Source: an uncultured Pseudomonadota bacterium
Lineage (GTDB): Bacteria > Pseudomonadota > Alphaproteobacteria > RF32 > CAG-239
Length of the DNA stretch: 46,297 bases
Assembly (NCBI GenBank): GCA_949286215.1
Contig: CASDYX010000012.1
Location: 1-46,297 of the forward strand
Reading direction: 5' to 3'
This document shows positions 1 to 8,093 of the stretch, piece after piece. The notes under the pieces are model-generated. The model was not told the DNA's origin and ran no database searches. It saw nothing but the letters and a program-made list of their open reading frames with translations. Position numbers and translations under genes: made by a program. Each line of letters opens with the position of its first letter. Within the stretch, counting starts at the first letter, position 1.

Positions 1-47
1 CCGGTTAGTGCAAGTATTGATATTCCTATCACAAGCTGCTTTCTCAT
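1..47 (-). CDS. Surface-protein family member, 5' end only (partial)
   Basis: Only the first 15 complete codons are inside the window, reading MRKQLVIGISILALT, a basic start followed by a hydrophobic run as in a Sec signal peptide. The same N-terminus occurs in the complete gene at 14633-16510 and in the partial gene at 46253-46297. Upstream, on the same strand, lies the 97-nt promoter and leader shared by all three. The Shine-Dalgarno is GAGG six to seven bases before the ATG. The mature protein is outside the window, so its function cannot be judged. By analogy with the complete paralogue it may be a secreted cysteine-rich protein, but that is inference. Confidence 0.75.
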   Translation of the reverse strand, partial: MRKQLVIGISILALT

Positions 48-144
48 AATACACCTCATTATAACTGAACTTTGTCACTTTATAATTTAGCATATTATGA
101 GAACTATGTCAATAAATTATAGGATAAAACTTTTATTTTGGCTA
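48..144 (-). promoter_or_regulatory. Shared expression cassette, copy 1 (box, sigma70 promoter, leader)
   Basis: Read on the minus strand: TAGCCAAAATA (144 down to 134), 32 nt from its first base to the -35 element TTGACA (112-107), a 17-nt spacer, -10 TAAATT (89-84), then a leader ending TTATAATGAGGTGTATT before the ATG. Box-to-ATG distance is 97 nt, the same as in the copies at 16511-16607 and 46156-46252. The -35 and -10 elements are seen directly. An activator binding the upstream box is inferred. Confidence 0.8.
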
Positions 145-149
145 TCTAT

Positions 150-1658
150 TTATGAATCTTTTAGTTTTTGGCGGTTGGCGTATGAGATGGCCGGCATGAG
201 TACATATTGAGCGTTGGGGCTGTCGGTATGGCTGAACAGCTCTGCTCCGGTTTTATCTTGCAACATGTTGGTAAATACCGTTCTAGCCATAATGTGGTTG
301 GGGTGACCTAAATTGGCGGCTGTGGTGTTTTGTAAGCGGTGGCCGTCGCGCCATTCTTTTTTACGCAGATTTTCTTCCTTGATTTGTTTAGCTTTGTGTA
401 AATCTGTATCCAGCGTTAAACGAGCAGGGGCGGCATTTTTATGTTTAAGTTTATCAATAATCTCACCGTTAGCCATGATTTGAAATGAATTTTCCGGCAT
501 GGGGCTAGCAACAATAAAATTGCCGTCTTGGGTTTCGGTGATTTTAGAATCAACGGTTTCTAAATCTTTTGGGGTAATGTGAATTTGAGGGTAGAGTTCC
601 GGAAAATTGGTTTTGAAAACGTGTTCTGGTTTGCTGATATCGTTAACATCATTTGACATGAAATAAACAGCAGAATAGTCACTCGTTTTCTCTAAGGGTC
701 CCATAGCATAGCCCATAACCTGAATGTTTTTGAAGGCTTGTTGGACAACTTTTTCATCATAAATTTGTAGGGCTAATTCTTTGAAAGCCTTGAGGCAACG
801 GTGAGCGTCAGCCATGCCGGCACAATAACCAAAAATTTTGATGTCTTTGAGATTGTTGATGAAATCTTGGTCCTCATAGCGATAGCCGGAGGTGATTTCA
901 TTATCCTCGTTATATTCTAATTTTTTGCCTAAAAAATTGCTCCAGTGAGTTTTGGCAAATTCCATGTCGGCTTCATTATATTCTTGCGGATAGTGCAAGG
1001 TGGTTAAAACATTGGCAACGGCAATTTCTTCAGGATAAGATGTTGGCATATGTGTAAAGAAAATTTTGGTATCTTTTGGAGACGGGGTGAGCATATCTTG
1101 CATGTCATGATGAAAAAGTTTTTCAACTAAATTTTCTTTTTCGGGAATGCGGTTGGGGTCAAAGATAAATAAGTTCTTTTTGCCTGGTTTGGCCGGAATT
1201 TTTGATGGGATGATTTTGACTTGATGAGCAGAATTGCCAAGGTTAGCCTTCCAGGTAATGTAGTCATATATATCGGATAGTTCGGGAACTCTGCGCCCTC
1301 TTAAGCGATATTGTCTAGCTCGGTTGATGAGGTATTGAGCGGCGCTGTCAAACAAGCTAATCAGGTCTTTATCTCGGCTGAATTCAGATGTGACCTGCGG
1401 CATATCCTGAATATTGCGTACCATATAAAAACGGAGGCTTGAGCAAAAATGTGCCAATTTTTTATCTGAAATAAAGTGGTGAGAGGTATCAATCGGTTTT
1501 TCGCCGCAGCGTTCCAGAAAAAGATTGAATCTGGTCATAAATTTATTTTCAAGTGCAGTCTTTTTTATGGTCTCTTTATCTCCATAAAAAGTGCTTTGAT
1601 TGAGAACTTCTGATTGAAATTTTTCGGCAAATAGCTTGGCGAACGGATTATTTTGCAA
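150..1658 (-). CDS. Hypothetical protein, 502 aa, unrecognised family
   Basis: I do not recognise this protein. It starts at TTG, supported by AAGGAG seven bases upstream. There is no signal peptide or clear membrane segment and the composition is charged, so it is probably cytoplasmic. Around residues 275-288 a hydrophobic strand leads into GYCAGMADAHR, which resembles a nucleophile elbow (G-x-C-x-G, cysteine in place of serine) followed by a helix. This is only suggestive of an alpha/beta-hydrolase-like or cysteine-nucleophile enzyme. The C-terminal part (from about 400) is rich in charged and Asn/His residues. It stands alone between a surface-protein family gene and a TPR lipoprotein gene, all on the minus strand. 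An effector-like or phage-derived origin is possible but unsupported. Confidence 0.7.
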   Translation of the reverse strand: MQNNPFAKLFAEKFQSEVLNQSTFYGDKETIKKTALENKFMTRFNLFLERCGEKPIDTSHHFISDKKLAHFCSSLRFYMVRNIQDMPQVTSEFSRDKDLISLFDSAAQYLINRARQYRLRGRRVPELSDIYDYITWKANLGNSAHQVKIIPSKIPAKPGKKNLFIFDPNRIPEKENLVEKLFHHDMQDMLTPSPKDTKIFFTHMPTSYPEEIAVANVLTTLHYPQEYNEADMEFAKTHWSNFLGKKLEYNEDNEITSGYRYEDQDFINNLKDIKIFGYCAGMADAHRCLKAFKELALQIYDEKVVQQAFKNIQVMGYAMGPLEKTSDYSAVYFMSNDVNDISKPEHVFKTNFPELYPQIHITPKDLETVDSKITETQDGNFIVASPMPENSFQIMANGEIIDKLKHKNAAPARLTLDTDLHKAKQIKEENLRKKEWRDGHRLQNTTAANLGHPNHIMARTVFTNMLQDKTGAELFSHTDSPNAQYVLMPAISYANRQKLKDS

Positions 1659-1732
1659 GATACTTCTCCTTTGTGCTTCTTCTTATTTAGAAATAGCACA
1701 AATTTGTTTGCCTGTCCAGAATTAGTTTTTGT

Positions 1733-3529
1733 CTAATCTTGGGAGATGGTTTCTATCTTGCTCTTGATGTCAGCTTGGTCATAGTCAAGCGGTTTGTGAG
1801 ACTTAATACCGTTGGCGATTTTGTTTTCCACATCTTTACGGATTACTTCTCCGGTATCATCCGGTAAGGTGAGAGCATGTTGCCATTGAAAACGCGCTTC
1901 ATTTTTGCGACCGCCTTGCCAATAAGCATCACCTAAATGCTCATTAATCAGGGCGTTGGCCGGCTCTAACTCGGCTGCCTTTTCTAGATATTCAATCGCT
2001 TTGTCATACATGCCGAGTTGGTAAAAAGCCCAACCTAAGCTATCCGTGATGTTTCCATCTGTCGGAAGTTGGTTGTAGGCGTCAATTATCATGCCAAAAG
2101 CTTGTTCGGTGTTTTTGCCTTGCTTGAGCCAACTATAACCCAGATAGTTGAGTACGAGATAGTTGTTTTGGCTTATCTCTAAAGCTTTGGTCAGGTTTTC
2201 TTCGGCTTTGGAGAATTGTTTGTTGGCATCATAGGAAATGCCCAAAGCATAGTATAATACCCATTGTTGTGAGGCATTAGAAGGCATTTTTGAAAGAGCA
2301 TCTTCATAATAGGATATGGCTTCTTCTGGTTTGTCTTGCAGGCGTAAAACATCACCTAAATCAAGTAAAACTTGGTAGTTTTGCGGTGCTTCTAGGGCTA
2401 AAGATTTCAGTAAGATTTCGGCATTCTCATAGTCTTCCATGGAGACAAAGTTGTTGGCTTTTTTTACTTGTGCCGAAAAATAGGCAACAGAAGACTCGCC
2501 GATTTCGTTGTATACTTCATTTGCTTTGGCATACATTTCACGGTTTTCCAGAATGTCAGCCAGCAAAAGCTTAGCTAAATCATATTTGGGGTTGGAATAA
2601 ATTGATAGGCAAATGAAAATATGTGCCAAATCAACCCCAGAGGGACCTTGACGCAAAGTGGCAGCAATGCTGAATAGAGCCTCAGACAAACCTAGTTGAG
2701 AACTGGTGATGATTCTTTTGGTCTCAGAGGGGTTGGCTGCTTGTACGGAGCTCGAGAGCTTGTTGAGCATATCAAGCATGAGTTTGTCATCATTGTATTT
2801 GTTAACAAGAGCTATTGCTTTGTCTTTTTCATTATTGCGCAGATAGAAGTTGGTGATGACTTGCAGGGCGCGGAAAGACATCTCCAAGCTTTCTTCATTG
2901 ACGATGACCTCATAGTGCTTGCGAGCGGCATCCGTGCGGTCAAAATAATCATTTATCATTCCGGCATGGAAGTTATAAAGTGCTTTGAAACTTGGTTCTT
3001 TTTTGATGACTGAAAGTTCTTTCAAAGCTTTGTCGGGTTGATTGAGCCCAACATAAGCCCAGGAAGAAATTAAAGGAGTAATAAATTCCTTATAAACAGC
3101 GCCATCTAATTTGTTCATGGTTTTGATGGCTGCGGCATATTGTTGTTGTTTGATGTCATCAACTGCAATGATGATGTAGGTGATATTGTTTTTATCGCCT
3201 CTTTGCAGGGATGTTTTGGCATATTTGGCAGCTTCGTCAATGCGACCTTCTGAGGCAAGAATAATGTAAATACGGCTGATTAAATCTTGGTTTTGCGAAT
3301 CCTCATTGAGAGCTTTGATATAATAATCGGCGGCAGTGTTGAAATTTTTGCGTAAATGAGCTACGCGTCCGGCCAGATAAGCGCCATAAGGCTTTTGACC
3401 ACTTGAGCCGGAAACTTCAGTGTGAACAGGGGGTTGAATTGTCGGTAATTTAGGGGCTTGCTGGTTTGAGCAAGAGTTAAACAGCATAAAACTCAAGACC
3501 GCGATGAATAAATAACCGATTTTTGCCAT
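1733..3529 (-). CDS. TPR-repeat lipoprotein
   Basis: The 598-aa protein begins with a basic start, a hydrophobic run and Cys20 (context LFNSC), a slightly atypical lipobox, so it is probably a membrane-anchored lipoprotein. Almost the whole remainder is helical tetratricopeptide repeats. Recognisable units are near residues 45-80 (YLAGRVAHL...AADYYIKAL), 385-420 (LLDLGDVLRLQDKPEEAISYYEDAL), 425-460 and 490-540 (LGWAFYQLGMYDKAIEYLEKAAELEP). TPR arrays are protein-interaction scaffolds; in similar alphaproteobacterial lipoproteins they serve envelope assembly, but the partner here is unknown. The ATG lacks a strong Shine-Dalgarno. The gene is divergent from the uracil-DNA glycosylase gene. Confidence 0.85.
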   Translation of the reverse strand: MAKIGYLFIAVLSFMLFNSCSNQQAPKLPTIQPPVHTEVSGSSGQKPYGAYLAGRVAHLRKNFNTAADYYIKALNEDSQNQDLISRIYIILASEGRIDEAAKYAKTSLQRGDKNNITYIIIAVDDIKQQQYAAAIKTMNKLDGAVYKEFITPLISSWAYVGLNQPDKALKELSVIKKEPSFKALYNFHAGMINDYFDRTDAARKHYEVIVNEESLEMSFRALQVITNFYLRNNEKDKAIALVNKYNDDKLMLDMLNKLSSSVQAANPSETKRIITSSQLGLSEALFSIAATLRQGPSGVDLAHIFICLSIYSNPKYDLAKLLLADILENREMYAKANEVYNEIGESSVAYFSAQVKKANNFVSMEDYENAEILLKSLALEAPQNYQVLLDLGDVLRLQDKPEEAISYYEDALSKMPSNASQQWVLYYALGISYDANKQFSKAEENLTKALEISQNNYLVLNYLGYSWLKQGKNTEQAFGMIIDAYNQLPTDGNITDSLGWAFYQLGMYDKAIEYLEKAAELEPANALINEHLGDAYWQGGRKNEARFQWQHALTLPDDTGEVIRKDVENKIANGIKSHKPLDYDQADIKSKIETISQD

Positions 3530-3682
3530 GATAAATTCTATCCTAAATCAAATTTTTAAAATCTTCTGTATTTTACATGAGTTTTGCTATCATACAACAG
3601 CAATTTCAATATTATGTACTATTATGTGTAAATATTTAATTATTAAATGACAAAAAGTAAGATTTGTTTTAATTTAATAGCC

Positions 3683-4501
3683 ATGAGTGAAAGTTTAAAT
3701 GTTCGAGAAATTTTGGAGTGGTATTTAACCGCCGGTGTTGATGAGACCTGCGGTGATGTGCCTTTTGCTCTTCAGACAACGATTGATGAACCAAAAACAG
3801 CTCCGGTTCAGGCTACGGTTTCTGCCGTTCAAAATAAAACTCAGAGTTTGGAGGCATCTCCTCGCGCCGCTACAACAGAGCTGGCTCAGGCAACAATTAC
3901 TGCTTGTCAAAATGCAAGAGAACTTTGCTCAAAAGCCGAAACTATTGCTGCGTTGAAAGAGTTGGTAGAAGGCTTTGAAGGATGTGCACTGAAGCTAACG
4001 GCCAATAAAACTGTTTTTGGGTATGGTGATGAGCATGCAAAATTGCTGCTTATCGGTGAAGCTCCCGGAGCAGATGAAGATAGAAGCGGTATTCCCTTTG
4101 TGGGGAGAAGCGGGCAATTGCTTGAAAAAATGCTCGGAGCTGTCGGTATTAAGCGTGATGAGTGCTTTATTACCAATATTTTGCCTTGGCGTCCGCCCGG
4201 GAACAGAACCCCAACCGAAGGTGAAGTTGCTGTTTGCTTGCCTTTCTTGAAAAGACAAATAGAATTGGTCAATCCCGATATAATCATGATTTTGGGCGGA
4301 AGTGCGGCTAATGCGTTACTTGATAATGCAGAGCCGATTTCTAAATTGCGCGGTAAATGGTTGGAATATAAAACAAGTGATGGAAAGAAAATTCCGGTTC
4401 TGGCTAGTTTTCACCCGGCCTATTTACTTCGAAACAGTGGGCAAAAGGCTAAGGCTTGGGTCGATATGCTCAGAATGAAACAAAAATTGTGTAATATTTA
4501 G
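3683..4501 (+). CDS. Uracil-DNA glycosylase, family 4 (iron-sulfur type)
   Basis: This enzyme excises uracil from DNA in base excision repair. From the chosen start it has 272 aa. Motif 1, GEAPGADEDRSG, lies near residues 125-136, followed by PFVGRSGQLLEKML; the second active-site motif, FHPAYLLRN, is near 243-251. Candidate cysteines for the [4Fe-4S] cluster are near 101, 161 and 185; I did not assign the fourth with confidence. The first ~95 residues are Ala/Gln/Thr-rich and poorly ordered, typical of alphaproteobacterial members. I preferred the ATG at 3683 (MSESLNVREIL), which matches the usual N-terminal helix. An in-frame ATG at 3647 also exists and neither has a good Shine-Dalgarno. 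Confidence 0.9.
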   Translation: MSESLNVREILEWYLTAGVDETCGDVPFALQTTIDEPKTAPVQATVSAVQNKTQSLEASPRAATTELAQATITACQNARELCSKAETIAALKELVEGFEGCALKLTANKTVFGYGDEHAKLLLIGEAPGADEDRSGIPFVGRSGQLLEKMLGAVGIKRDECFITNILPWRPPGNRTPTEGEVAVCLPFLKRQIELVNPDIIMILGGSAANALLDNAEPISKLRGKWLEYKTSDGKKIPVLASFHPAYLLRNSGQKAKAWVDMLRMKQKLCNI

Positions 4502-4581
4502 AGGAAATTATATATTTATTCATCTTTTGTGCTTACACTATAGATAAATGCTAAACCAGTTTTTTATGTAAGGATTATAAA

Positions 4582-5355
4582 ATGGCAATTAGTAAAAAGT
4601 TTTTATTGGGGACGGTTTGTTCTTTTCTGGCGGCGGCTCCTGTTGCTGCTCAAGTAGAGGATGCAACTTCTGAAGAAGAAGGATTTGTTAGCGTCATAGA
4701 AAAACAACCAGCTGTATTGTTTAAGATTCATGATGTTATACCTATTAGAGACCATGAAGGAAAAGTCACAGATTGTGAGTTTAGTGCTACCTTTTATAAT
4801 CGTTCAGATAATAATGTTAATAATGTTGTTTTGAACTTGAGCTGGAAAGATGATGCTATTGCAAATGTTGTGAAGTTTGAAAAAAATCTTGATCAAAAGA
4901 AAATGCAAGATGAAAACTTTAACAATAATGCTGGTCAGTTTAGAGAGCCAAAGTCTGAAACAGAAGGCTTAACCTCTGTTACACTTAATACTAATTTGAC
5001 CGTGCCTGATTTAAAAGCATATCGTCAAGTTTCTGTAAGAACCAAAATTGCAACAGATAGATGCTTCTTGATGGTTAATAATCCGACCTTTAAGTTTAAT
5101 AGTTGCAATGTCTTGAGTGGCAAAACGACCAGCGTTTCATTACAAAATCCTACAGCTGCGTGTGAATCTCTGTTTAAATATGTTCCGGCAAATGATCCGG
5201 AATATTATCGTGAGTTTAAAAAAGTTAGTTTTAATGAAGAGAAAAAAGCAAAAGTTCAGGCTCAACAGAAAAAACAAGATGAGTTGAAGAAAATTTATGA
5301 TGAAACTGTTGTAAACTTATCTCGTGCCGCAGATATAATGGGTCAAATTCGTTAA
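4582..5355 (+). CDS. Secreted protein of unknown function (first of a related pair)
   Basis: The 257-aa protein has a clear Sec signal peptide (MAISKKFLLG, hydrophobic core, PVAAQ cleavage near residue 24), so it is periplasmic or exported. The middle (about 50-190) looks beta-rich: a region starting at DCEFSATFYNRSDNNVNNV and continuing with LNLSWKDD, then conserved-looking cysteines (DRCF, SCNV, ACESLF). The C-terminus (205-257) is a charged coiled-coil-like helix rich in Lys and Gln. The next gene has the same order of features, suggesting duplication. AAGGATTATAAA precedes the ATG. Function is unknown; an accessory role in an envelope complex is inference. Confidence 0.8.
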   Translation: MAISKKFLLGTVCSFLAAAPVAAQVEDATSEEEGFVSVIEKQPAVLFKIHDVIPIRDHEGKVTDCEFSATFYNRSDNNVNNVVLNLSWKDDAIANVVKFEKNLDQKKMQDENFNNNAGQFREPKSETEGLTSVTLNTNLTVPDLKAYRQVSVRTKIATDRCFLMVNNPTFKFNSCNVLSGKTTSVSLQNPTAACESLFKYVPANDPEYYREFKKVSFNEEKKAKVQAQQKKQDELKKIYDETVVNLSRAADIMGQIR

Positions 5356-5372
5356 TTGGGTTTGGAGCTAAA

Positions 5373-6092
5373 ATGCAGAACCTTAAGTTTAAAATAAGTC
5401 TTTTGTTGCTCTCGGGGATATGCCTTTGGCATCTTCCGGCGATGGCTCAAATGTTTGGTGATGAGGCGGAAACTTCATCGTGGAATACAAAAAGTTCTGC
5501 TCCGGCAAAAAGTTCTTGGTGGGAAAGAACAACGCCTCAGACTTCAAATACTCAAACATCAAAAACTGAGGAAAAAACTGCTCCTCAAGCTAATTCTCAG
5601 GCAAATGAGCCTAAAGGTCCTCCGGCGAAAGTTGATGTTGAAAATCCAGAGGATTATATTTATAAGGCCATGCCCAGAAAATTACGCCCAACGCTTGATG
5701 GCGTTAAAAGAGGTACGACCTCAATTTATCCGATAGCTTATAACGGTGCTCAAAAAGCTGAAGATGAACCGCTGATTTTCTTGTTATATAATAATTTTAC
5801 CGTCAATAAACTTTTGAGCGGGACGGTTACTTGTAATGTTCGTTTCCAAATTATTACAACACTCGACCGCAAGTTAACCAACTTAAGCGTTCGTCTTCGT
5901 TGGCCCGAAATGGAGACTACCTTGAGCTTTATTGATGTTCCGCCAAATCAAATGGTTCATCACGATTATACACTTATTGGTGATGGATGTTACTCGATGG
6001 ATAAAATCCCCAATATCGTTGTTAATCGTTGTCGAGTTAAAGGATTGTCTCAGAAAGATTGTGCTGCCAAAATCCGTTGGCTGAAAAAATAG
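5373..6092 (+). CDS. Secreted protein of unknown function (second of a related pair)
   Basis: The 239-aa protein has a signal peptide (LLLLSGICLWHLPAMAQ, cleavage near residue 26). A low-complexity Ser/Thr/Lys/Pro/Gln linker runs to about residue 95. The globular domain (about 105-239) contains TCNVRFQIITTLDRKLTNL, LRWPEMETTLSFIDVPP, GDGCYSM and a Cys-rich end (NRCRVKGLSQKDCAAKIRW). This parallels the CEFSATFYN...LNLSW...DRCF...SC pattern of the upstream gene. The gene starts 17 nt after the upstream stop and is followed 26 nt later by the transglycosylase start, so the three probably form an operon. A role linked to peptidoglycan or envelope assembly is inferred from context only. Confidence 0.8.
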   Translation: MQNLKFKISLLLLSGICLWHLPAMAQMFGDEAETSSWNTKSSAPAKSSWWERTTPQTSNTQTSKTEEKTAPQANSQANEPKGPPAKVDVENPEDYIYKAMPRKLRPTLDGVKRGTTSIYPIAYNGAQKAEDEPLIFLLYNNFTVNKLLSGTVTCNVRFQIITTLDRKLTNLSVRLRWPEMETTLSFIDVPPNQMVHHDYTLIGDGCYSMDKIPNIVVNRCRVKGLSQKDCAAKIRWLKK

Positions 6093-6118
6093 TTCTTTAT
6101 TTTTTTGAGGGGTGTCAA

Positions 6119-7864
6119 TTGCTGAAAAAGGTGTTGCTCTTTTGCGGAGTGGTTGTGTTTTGCAGTGTAAAAGCTCAACTTGTCGGAGCTGCGCAAAATG
6201 TTATTGACCAAAGTGCTTTGCAACAAATTATGAGCAATTTGGTGGTCAGCAAAAAGGACGTTACCACTTATAAAAAAGTTTTCAGAGCCATTGAAAAAGA
6301 AAATTTTGATAAGGCTGATGATTATGTGGAGGATATTCATAATCAACTTTTGATGGGGCATGTGCTGGCGCAAAAGTATCTTTCCAAAACCTATAAATCC
6401 AGCTATGAAGAATTGAAAAATTGGCTGAGACTTTATTATGATCATCCGCAAGCTCCCAGAATCTTGCGTTTGGCAAAATCTAAGTCCAAAAAAGCTAAAG
6501 AAGAGTTGGCTGATATTGAAGATTTGATTCCCAAGCCGGTTATTTCTCCTTATAGCTGGTATAATAATCGTTATGAACATTTGCCTGATAACAAACGCAA
6601 ATATGTGCGTCAAAAAGTTGAGGCTTTTCGTAAAGCAATCAATAAAGGTAAGACCTTGGTTGCAAAAAAAATTCTCCAAGATAAAAACTTAAGAATGTGG
6701 ATTCCTGACCGAGAGCATGATGCCATGAGTGCAACTTTGGCTACGGTTTATTTGTTGGATAATCAGAATAAATTAGCCTTGGAATATACCGCTAAACCCA
6801 TTCGCCGTAGTAGTGATGCAATGGCGTTGTGGATTGGTGGCTTGGCGGCTTGGCGGTTACATGATTATAACAAAGCAGCGTCTTATTTTTCAAAACTAGG
6901 GGCTAAGAGGGATAATGATGAGTGGTTGGTCGGTGCCGGTGCTTATTGGGCGTATCGGTCTTATTCGCGTTTGAACAAAAAGCAAGTTGCGACTCGGTGG
7001 CTGAAAGTGGCTTCAAAGTATAAACGCACGTTTTATGGTATGCTGGCGAACTATCAACTCCGTCAGCCATGGGAATTTAACTGGGCTGGAACAACCTATT
7101 TTAATAATTTTGATGAGAACACTTATGTCGATGAACTTTTAGCTTCTGCTGCAATTCAGCGCGCTATCGTGTTGATTATGGCTAAAAATCCTAAATTGGC
7201 GGAAAGCGAGCTGCGCTATGCTTATAAAAGTATGAATGAGCGCCAGAAGGAAGCAACGCTTTATTTGGCTGCGCAATATAATATGCCGTCCTTGGCAATT
7301 AGGCTTTCTAATGAGGTTAAAGACAACGAAAACAGTCGTTTTTATGATAATATTGCTTATCCGGTGCCGTCTTGGTTGCCAGATGGCGGATGGAAAGTCA
7401 GCCGCGCCTTGGTGTTAGCACTTATTCGCCAAGAATCTGGGTTTAATACGGAAGCTAAAAGTGGGGCAGGGGCAAAAGGTTTGATGCAGTTGATGCCTAA
7501 TACCGCTTATCATGTTACCAAAGACAGAAAACTTAAGCGCGATAGTTCGGTGTTGTTTGATGCGGATTATAATATGGAAATCGGTCAGCAATATTTGAGC
7601 TATTTGATGGGAAAGCCTTTTGTGCAAGATAATCTTTTTTATTTGGCGGTGGCCTATAATGCCGGTCCCGGAAATTTATTCAAATGGCAGAAGTCTGCTA
7701 AATATAACAATGATCCCTTATTGTTTATAGAGATTTTACCGGCGCGTGAGACCAGGCTTTATGTGGAGCGGGTAATGGCTAATTTTTGGGCCTATAATTT
7801 GCGCTTTGGTCAAGTCCACAAGAGTATGGATGAGGTGGCGTCGGGACAATGGCCCACTCTGTAA
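6119..7864 (+). CDS. Soluble lytic murein transglycosylase (Slt-like)
   Basis: It cleaves the glycan strand of peptidoglycan in the periplasm, forming 1,6-anhydro ends. I chose the TTG at 6119 because TGAGGGG lies seven bases upstream and the product then begins with a signal peptide (MLKKVLLFCGVVVFC). The longer frame from 6059 would overlap the preceding gene. The 581-aa protein has a helical superhelix (about 40-420) like the U-domain of Slt70, then the catalytic domain with LALIRQESGF (catalytic Glu near 439), SGAGAKGLMQLMPNTA, and VAYNAGPGN near the end. The length agrees with Slt family members. The stop codon TAA overlaps the left end of the inverted-repeat element at 7864-8091. Confidence 0.9.
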   Translation: MLKKVLLFCGVVVFCSVKAQLVGAAQNVIDQSALQQIMSNLVVSKKDVTTYKKVFRAIEKENFDKADDYVEDIHNQLLMGHVLAQKYLSKTYKSSYEELKNWLRLYYDHPQAPRILRLAKSKSKKAKEELADIEDLIPKPVISPYSWYNNRYEHLPDNKRKYVRQKVEAFRKAINKGKTLVAKKILQDKNLRMWIPDREHDAMSATLATVYLLDNQNKLALEYTAKPIRRSSDAMALWIGGLAAWRLHDYNKAASYFSKLGAKRDNDEWLVGAGAYWAYRSYSRLNKKQVATRWLKVASKYKRTFYGMLANYQLRQPWEFNWAGTTYFNNFDENTYVDELLASAAIQRAIVLIMAKNPKLAESELRYAYKSMNERQKEATLYLAAQYNMPSLAIRLSNEVKDNENSRFYDNIAYPVPSWLPDGGWKVSRALVLALIRQESGFNTEAKSGAGAKGLMQLMPNTAYHVTKDRKLKRDSSVLFDADYNMEIGQQYLSYLMGKPFVQDNLFYLAVAYNAGPGNLFKWQKSAKYNNDPLLFIEILPARETRLYVERVMANFWAYNLRFGQVHKSMDEVASGQWPTL

Positions 7865-8091
7865 AAAGCTGTTCTATGGAAACCTAGAGCAATTTTACAC
7901 AGATGATAAAAATTCACGTACTAATTTCTTAGGCATCTAGTTTCGCTGTGGTGATTTTATCACCTAGCTCAACAAGATGTTCCAAAGACCTTACAGATAA
8001 AAATGCCATATTAAAGGCATTTTTACTTAGCGGTTGCTAAAATTTTTATCACTGTTAGAAATTACTCTATTTTTCTCATATAACAGCTTTT
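7864..8091. mobile_element. MITE-like element with terminal inverted repeats and TA flanks
   Basis: Left and right ends (7864-7914 and 8041-8091) are imperfect inverted repeats of 51 nt, with about 40 positions matching when one gap per arm is allowed. The outermost ten bases, AAAAGCTGTT, are a perfect match. TA dinucleotides flank both ends (7862-7863 and 8092-8093), as expected for target duplication by IS630/Tc1-mariner-type transposases. The interior carries two perfect hairpins: GGTGAT-TTT-ATCACC (7950-7964) and TAAAAATGCC-N8-GGCATTTTTA (7998-8025). There is no ORF. The left TA is part of the stop codon of the transglycosylase gene, so the reading frame is preserved. A structured non-coding RNA is the main alternative. 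Confidence 0.6.
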
Positions 8092-8093
8092 TA

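Noticed and set aside
6059..6118. Upstream extension of the transglycosylase start
   Set aside because: The extension overlaps the preceding gene, has no ribosome-binding site and hides the signal peptide; the TTG at 6119 has TGAGGGG.
6050..6679. 209-codon minus-strand ORF opposite the transglycosylase gene
   Set aside because: It lies entirely over the better supported plus-strand genes; its Ile/Phe/Asn-rich translation is typical of antisense reading of AT-rich coding DNA.
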